The notes under the pieces: model-generated | Database searches by the model: none | What the model saw: the letters and a program-made list of their open reading frames with translations, nothing else | What the model was told of the DNA's origin: nothing | Origin: Draconibacterium orientale | GTDB lineage: Bacteria; Bacteroidota; Bacteroidia; Bacteroidales; UBA1556 | Length of the DNA stretch: 9,333 bases | Direction: 5' to 3' | Assembly (NCBI GenBank): GCA_022736595.1 | Contig: DZDC01000078.1 | Span: 1-9,333 of the forward strand | Made by a program: the position numbers and the translations under genes | Shown: in pieces, positions 7,687 through 9,333 of the stretch | Numbering within the stretch: position 1 is the first letter of the stretch | Layout: every line of letters begins with the position of its first letter

Positions 7687-7694
7687 TAGTTTTG
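7687..7694 (+). promoter_or_regulatory. -7 promoter element (TAnnTTTG) for fabI
   Basis: TAGTTTTG matches TAnnTTTG fully and is followed by CC. It lies 29 bp before the fabI ATG in the 63-bp gap after the lipoprotein gene. The TTTG at 7671-7674 is too close (12 bp) for a normal -33 element, so only the -7 half is supported. It suggests fabI is transcribed on its own. Confidence 0.6.
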
Positions 7695-7723
7695 CCAATC
7701 GTTTATTTTTTAAAACACAAACT

Positions 7724-8581
7724 ATGAATTATAATTTACTTAAAGGAAAGAAGGGTATTATTTTCGGAGCACTTGATCACGATTCAATAGCATGGAAAGT
7801 GGCAGAACGTGCACATTCTGAAGGTGCAACCTTTACACTTTCTAACACACCACTTGCGCTGCGATTTGGAGAAATTAACGAACTTGCCGAAAAAACAGGC
7901 TCCACAATAATAATGGCTGATGCTACTTCTGTTGAAGATTTAGAAAAAGTGATTGGCCAATCCATGGAAATTTTAGGTGGGAAAATTGACTTTATTCTGC
8001 ATTCCATCGGAATGTCGATGAACGTGCGAAAAGGGCGTAAGTATGATGATTTAGATTACGATTATTATCATAAAACACTCGATGTATCCGCTATTTCCTT
8101 CCATAAAACCTTACAAGTAGCTAGAAAATTAGATGCCATAAATGATTGGGGATCTGTAATTGCTCTGAGTTATGTTGCTGCCCAACGTACCTTGTTTCGC
8201 TACAATGATATGGCAGATGCAAAAGCTATGTTGGAATCTATTGCACGGAGCTTTGGCTATATTTATGGTCGCGACAAAAAAATCAGAGTAAACACCATAA
8301 GCCAATCGCCAACCCTTACCACCGCTGGTAAAGGTGTTAAAGGGATCGACTCTCTCATCGACTTCACTGAACGAATGTCTCCTCTTGGAAATGCTACTGC
8401 CGACGAATGTGCCGATTATTGCGTAGTAATGTTTAGCGACTTAACCAAAAAGGTAACCATGCAAAACCTATATCACGATGGTGGTTTTAGCAGTATGGGT
8501 ATGAGCTATAGAGCAATGAAAATGTATAATAAAAGTATTGAGCATGCCATTGAAGAAGGTGAAATTACATTTGATGATTAA
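7724..8581 (+). CDS. fabI: Enoyl-[acyl-carrier-protein] reductase FabI
   Basis: FabI reduces trans-2-enoyl-ACP to acyl-ACP with NAD(P)H, the last step of each fatty-acid elongation cycle, in the cytosol. The 285-residue product is a short-chain dehydrogenase of the FabI branch. The nucleotide-binding start is IIFGALDHDSIAWKVAE (12-28), equivalent to the G-x6-SIA motif. HSIG is at 93-96. The catalytic set is Tyr150 in ALSY, Tyr160 and Lys167, the Tyr-x6-Lys arrangement of FabI. HDGG (251-254) matches the family's end motif. Where E. coli FabI has an S-A-G-P motif before the substrate-binding loop, this protein has ISQSP (192-196); as I recall this is usual for Bacteroidota FabI, so I do not read it as loss of function. 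It is somewhat longer than E. coli FabI (262), with an extended C-terminus. It has its own promoter-like element and a terminator. The alternative is a related SDR reductase, which is less likely given the FabI-type catalytic spacing. Confidence 0.92.
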   Translation: MNYNLLKGKKGIIFGALDHDSIAWKVAERAHSEGATFTLSNTPLALRFGEINELAEKTGSTIIMADATSVEDLEKVIGQSMEILGGKIDFILHSIGMSMNVRKGRKYDDLDYDYYHKTLDVSAISFHKTLQVARKLDAINDWGSVIALSYVAAQRTLFRYNDMADAKAMLESIARSFGYIYGRDKKIRVNTISQSPTLTTAGKGVKGIDSLIDFTERMSPLGNATADECADYCVVMFSDLTKKVTMQNLYHDGGFSSMGMSYRAMKMYNKSIEHAIEEGEITFDD

Positions 8582-8609
8582 AAAATAATATTTTAATAAA
8601 CTTCAATTG

Positions 8610-8643
8610 AAACCGTTAGTTATTGCGCTGACGGTTTTTTTTT
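8610..8643 (+). terminator. Intrinsic terminator after fabI
   Basis: AAACCGTTAG (8610-8619) pairs with CTGACGGTTT (8628-8637) through ten positions with one T-G wobble, around an 8-nt loop. A run of nine T (8635-8643) overlaps and follows the stem. It starts 29 bp after the fabI stop and isolates fabI from the next gene. Confidence 0.92.
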
Positions 8644-8721
8644 GAAACAAAATATGTATAAAGTAGTATAAGCACCTCAATACCTTTTAAAACCAAGTAA
8701 AATGGTACATTTTTTTATTAA

Positions 8722-8753
8722 TTTGACTTAAATAGTGGGCCGATATAATTTTT
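8722..8753 (+). promoter_or_regulatory. Possible promoter for the TPR protein gene
   Basis: TTTG (8722-8725) and TAATTTTT (8746-8753) are 20 bp apart, the spacing expected for a Bacteroidota -33/-7 pair. The -7 half differs from TAnnTTTG only in its last base. The same stretch also reads TTGACT-N15-TATAAT (8723-8749), like an E. coli sigma-70 promoter with short spacing, which the Bacteroidota housekeeping sigma factor is not expected to favour. The -7 half ends 2 bases before the ATG, so a transcript would start at about the start codon. Confidence 0.4.
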
Positions 8754-8755
8754 CA

Positions 8756-9333
8756 ATGAAAAAAATACTCATCTTTTTTCTATTATTTATTGCCGCTGGA
8801 GGCTTTGCACAAACGGATTTTAAGAATCCTGCTGAGTTTGCTAAAATGGCCAATAAATTATTTGAAAGTGAGGATTATATTGGGGCTTATTCATATTATC
8901 AGACACTTAGAAGTAATAATCCTGAAAATCCAGACTATAATTTTAGACTCGGTGTATGCATGATGTATGCCGAGCCCACCGAAAGAGTGCGCCCCATTCA
9001 ATACTTGGAACGAGCCATAAGCTTTAATTGTCAAGATTCAAGGGTCTATTACTATCTTGGTAAATCATATCATCTCAACTATAGGTTCTCTGATGCACAA
9101 AATTCCTATTTGACCTATAAAACAAAGGCTAAAGAAAAAGCCATTAAAAGTTTCGATATTGATAGACGAATTGAGGAATGTAAAAACGGTATTGAGTTAT
9201 TGGGTCACATTAAGCTTTTTAATGTCATTGATAAAAAGATGGTTAGGTATTCCACCTTTTATAAAAGCTATGAATTTCAATCCAACCATTCTAAAATTAT
9301 TTCAGTTCCAACCAACCTGAGAACCAAATTGGA
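8756..9333 (+). CDS. Secreted TPR protein, N-terminal part (cut by right edge)
   Basis: The frame from the ATG at 8756 is open to the end of the window (192 full codons), so the 3' end is missing. Residues 1-18 form a classical signal peptide: MKK, a hydrophobic core and GGFA before Gln19, the likely mature N-terminus. Residues about 27-125 look like tetratricopeptide helices, for example A-x3-A-x3-F-x5-Y-x2-A-x3-Y around 30-48 and a second helix pair with YYYLGKSYH (98-106) and FSDAQNSY (111-118). Residues about 150-192 (IKLFNVIDKKMVR and following) resemble the linker in Bacteroidota envelope proteins that join TPRs to PD40/WD40-like propellers and often an OmpA-like peptidoglycan-binding domain, as in PorE-type proteins. 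That the missing part contains PD40/OmpA domains is inference. A terminator upstream and a promoter-like pair just before the ATG suggest it begins a new unit. Confidence 0.87.
   Translation, partial: MKKILIFFLLFIAAGGFAQTDFKNPAEFAKMANKLFESEDYIGAYSYYQTLRSNNPENPDYNFRLGVCMMYAEPTERVRPIQYLERAISFNCQDSRVYYYLGKSYHLNYRFSDAQNSYLTYKTKAKEKAIKSFDIDRRIEECKNGIELLGHIKLFNVIDKKMVRYSTFYKSYEFQSNHSKIISVPTNLRTKL

Noticed and set aside
1..9333. tRNA, rRNA, CRISPR array, insertion sequence, prophage or defence system
   Set aside because: I saw no tRNA-like cloverleaf, repeat-spacer array, terminal inverted repeats, transposase, integrase or known defence gene. All complete genes are housekeeping or envelope genes.

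Overview
The window looks like ordinary chromosomal DNA from a member of the Bacteroidota. It is AT-rich and every gene I can support lies on the + strand. Three things point to this phylum. Matches to the Bacteroidota -7 promoter element TAnnTTTG lie ahead of several genes. The enoyl-ACP reductase has the ISQSP signature I associate with Bacteroidota FabI. The window also holds a long RecQ with a C-terminal helix-turn-helix-like extension and a TPR lipid-free secreted protein of the kind often fused to PD40/OmpA domains. I cannot name a genus.

Layout, left to right. (1) Positions 1-395 hold the 3' end of a gene for a Lys/Ser/Gly/Asp-rich, probably disordered tail, most likely an RNA-binding protein. 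(2) pfkA follows after 3 bp, and the pair ends at a strong intrinsic terminator (1406-1439). (3) priA encodes the replication-restart helicase. (4) After a 232-bp AT-rich gap comes recQ. (5) A two-gene envelope unit follows a good TAnnTTTG element: an OmpH/Skp-like membrane-anchored coiled-coil protein, then a short lipoprotein with four MORN/YwqK-type repeats whose start overlaps the gene before it. (6) fabI has its own TAnnTTTG element and a clear terminator (8610-8643). (7) A secreted TPR protein starts at 8756 and runs off the right edge.

Functionally, pfkA is central glycolysis and fabI is fatty-acid elongation. priA and recQ are both superfamily-2 DNA helicases that act at stalled or damaged forks. 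The ompH-like/lipoprotein pair and the terminal TPR protein belong to the cell envelope. I see no tRNA, rRNA, CRISPR array, insertion sequence, integrase, phage gene or toxin-antitoxin pair, and no strong candidate for a new system. The points most worth a second look are promoter-like elements lying only 2-3 bases from the start codons of priA, recQ and the TPR gene (possible leaderless transcripts), the little-studied OmpH-like/MORN-lipoprotein pair, and the correct reading frame of the gene cut by the left edge.
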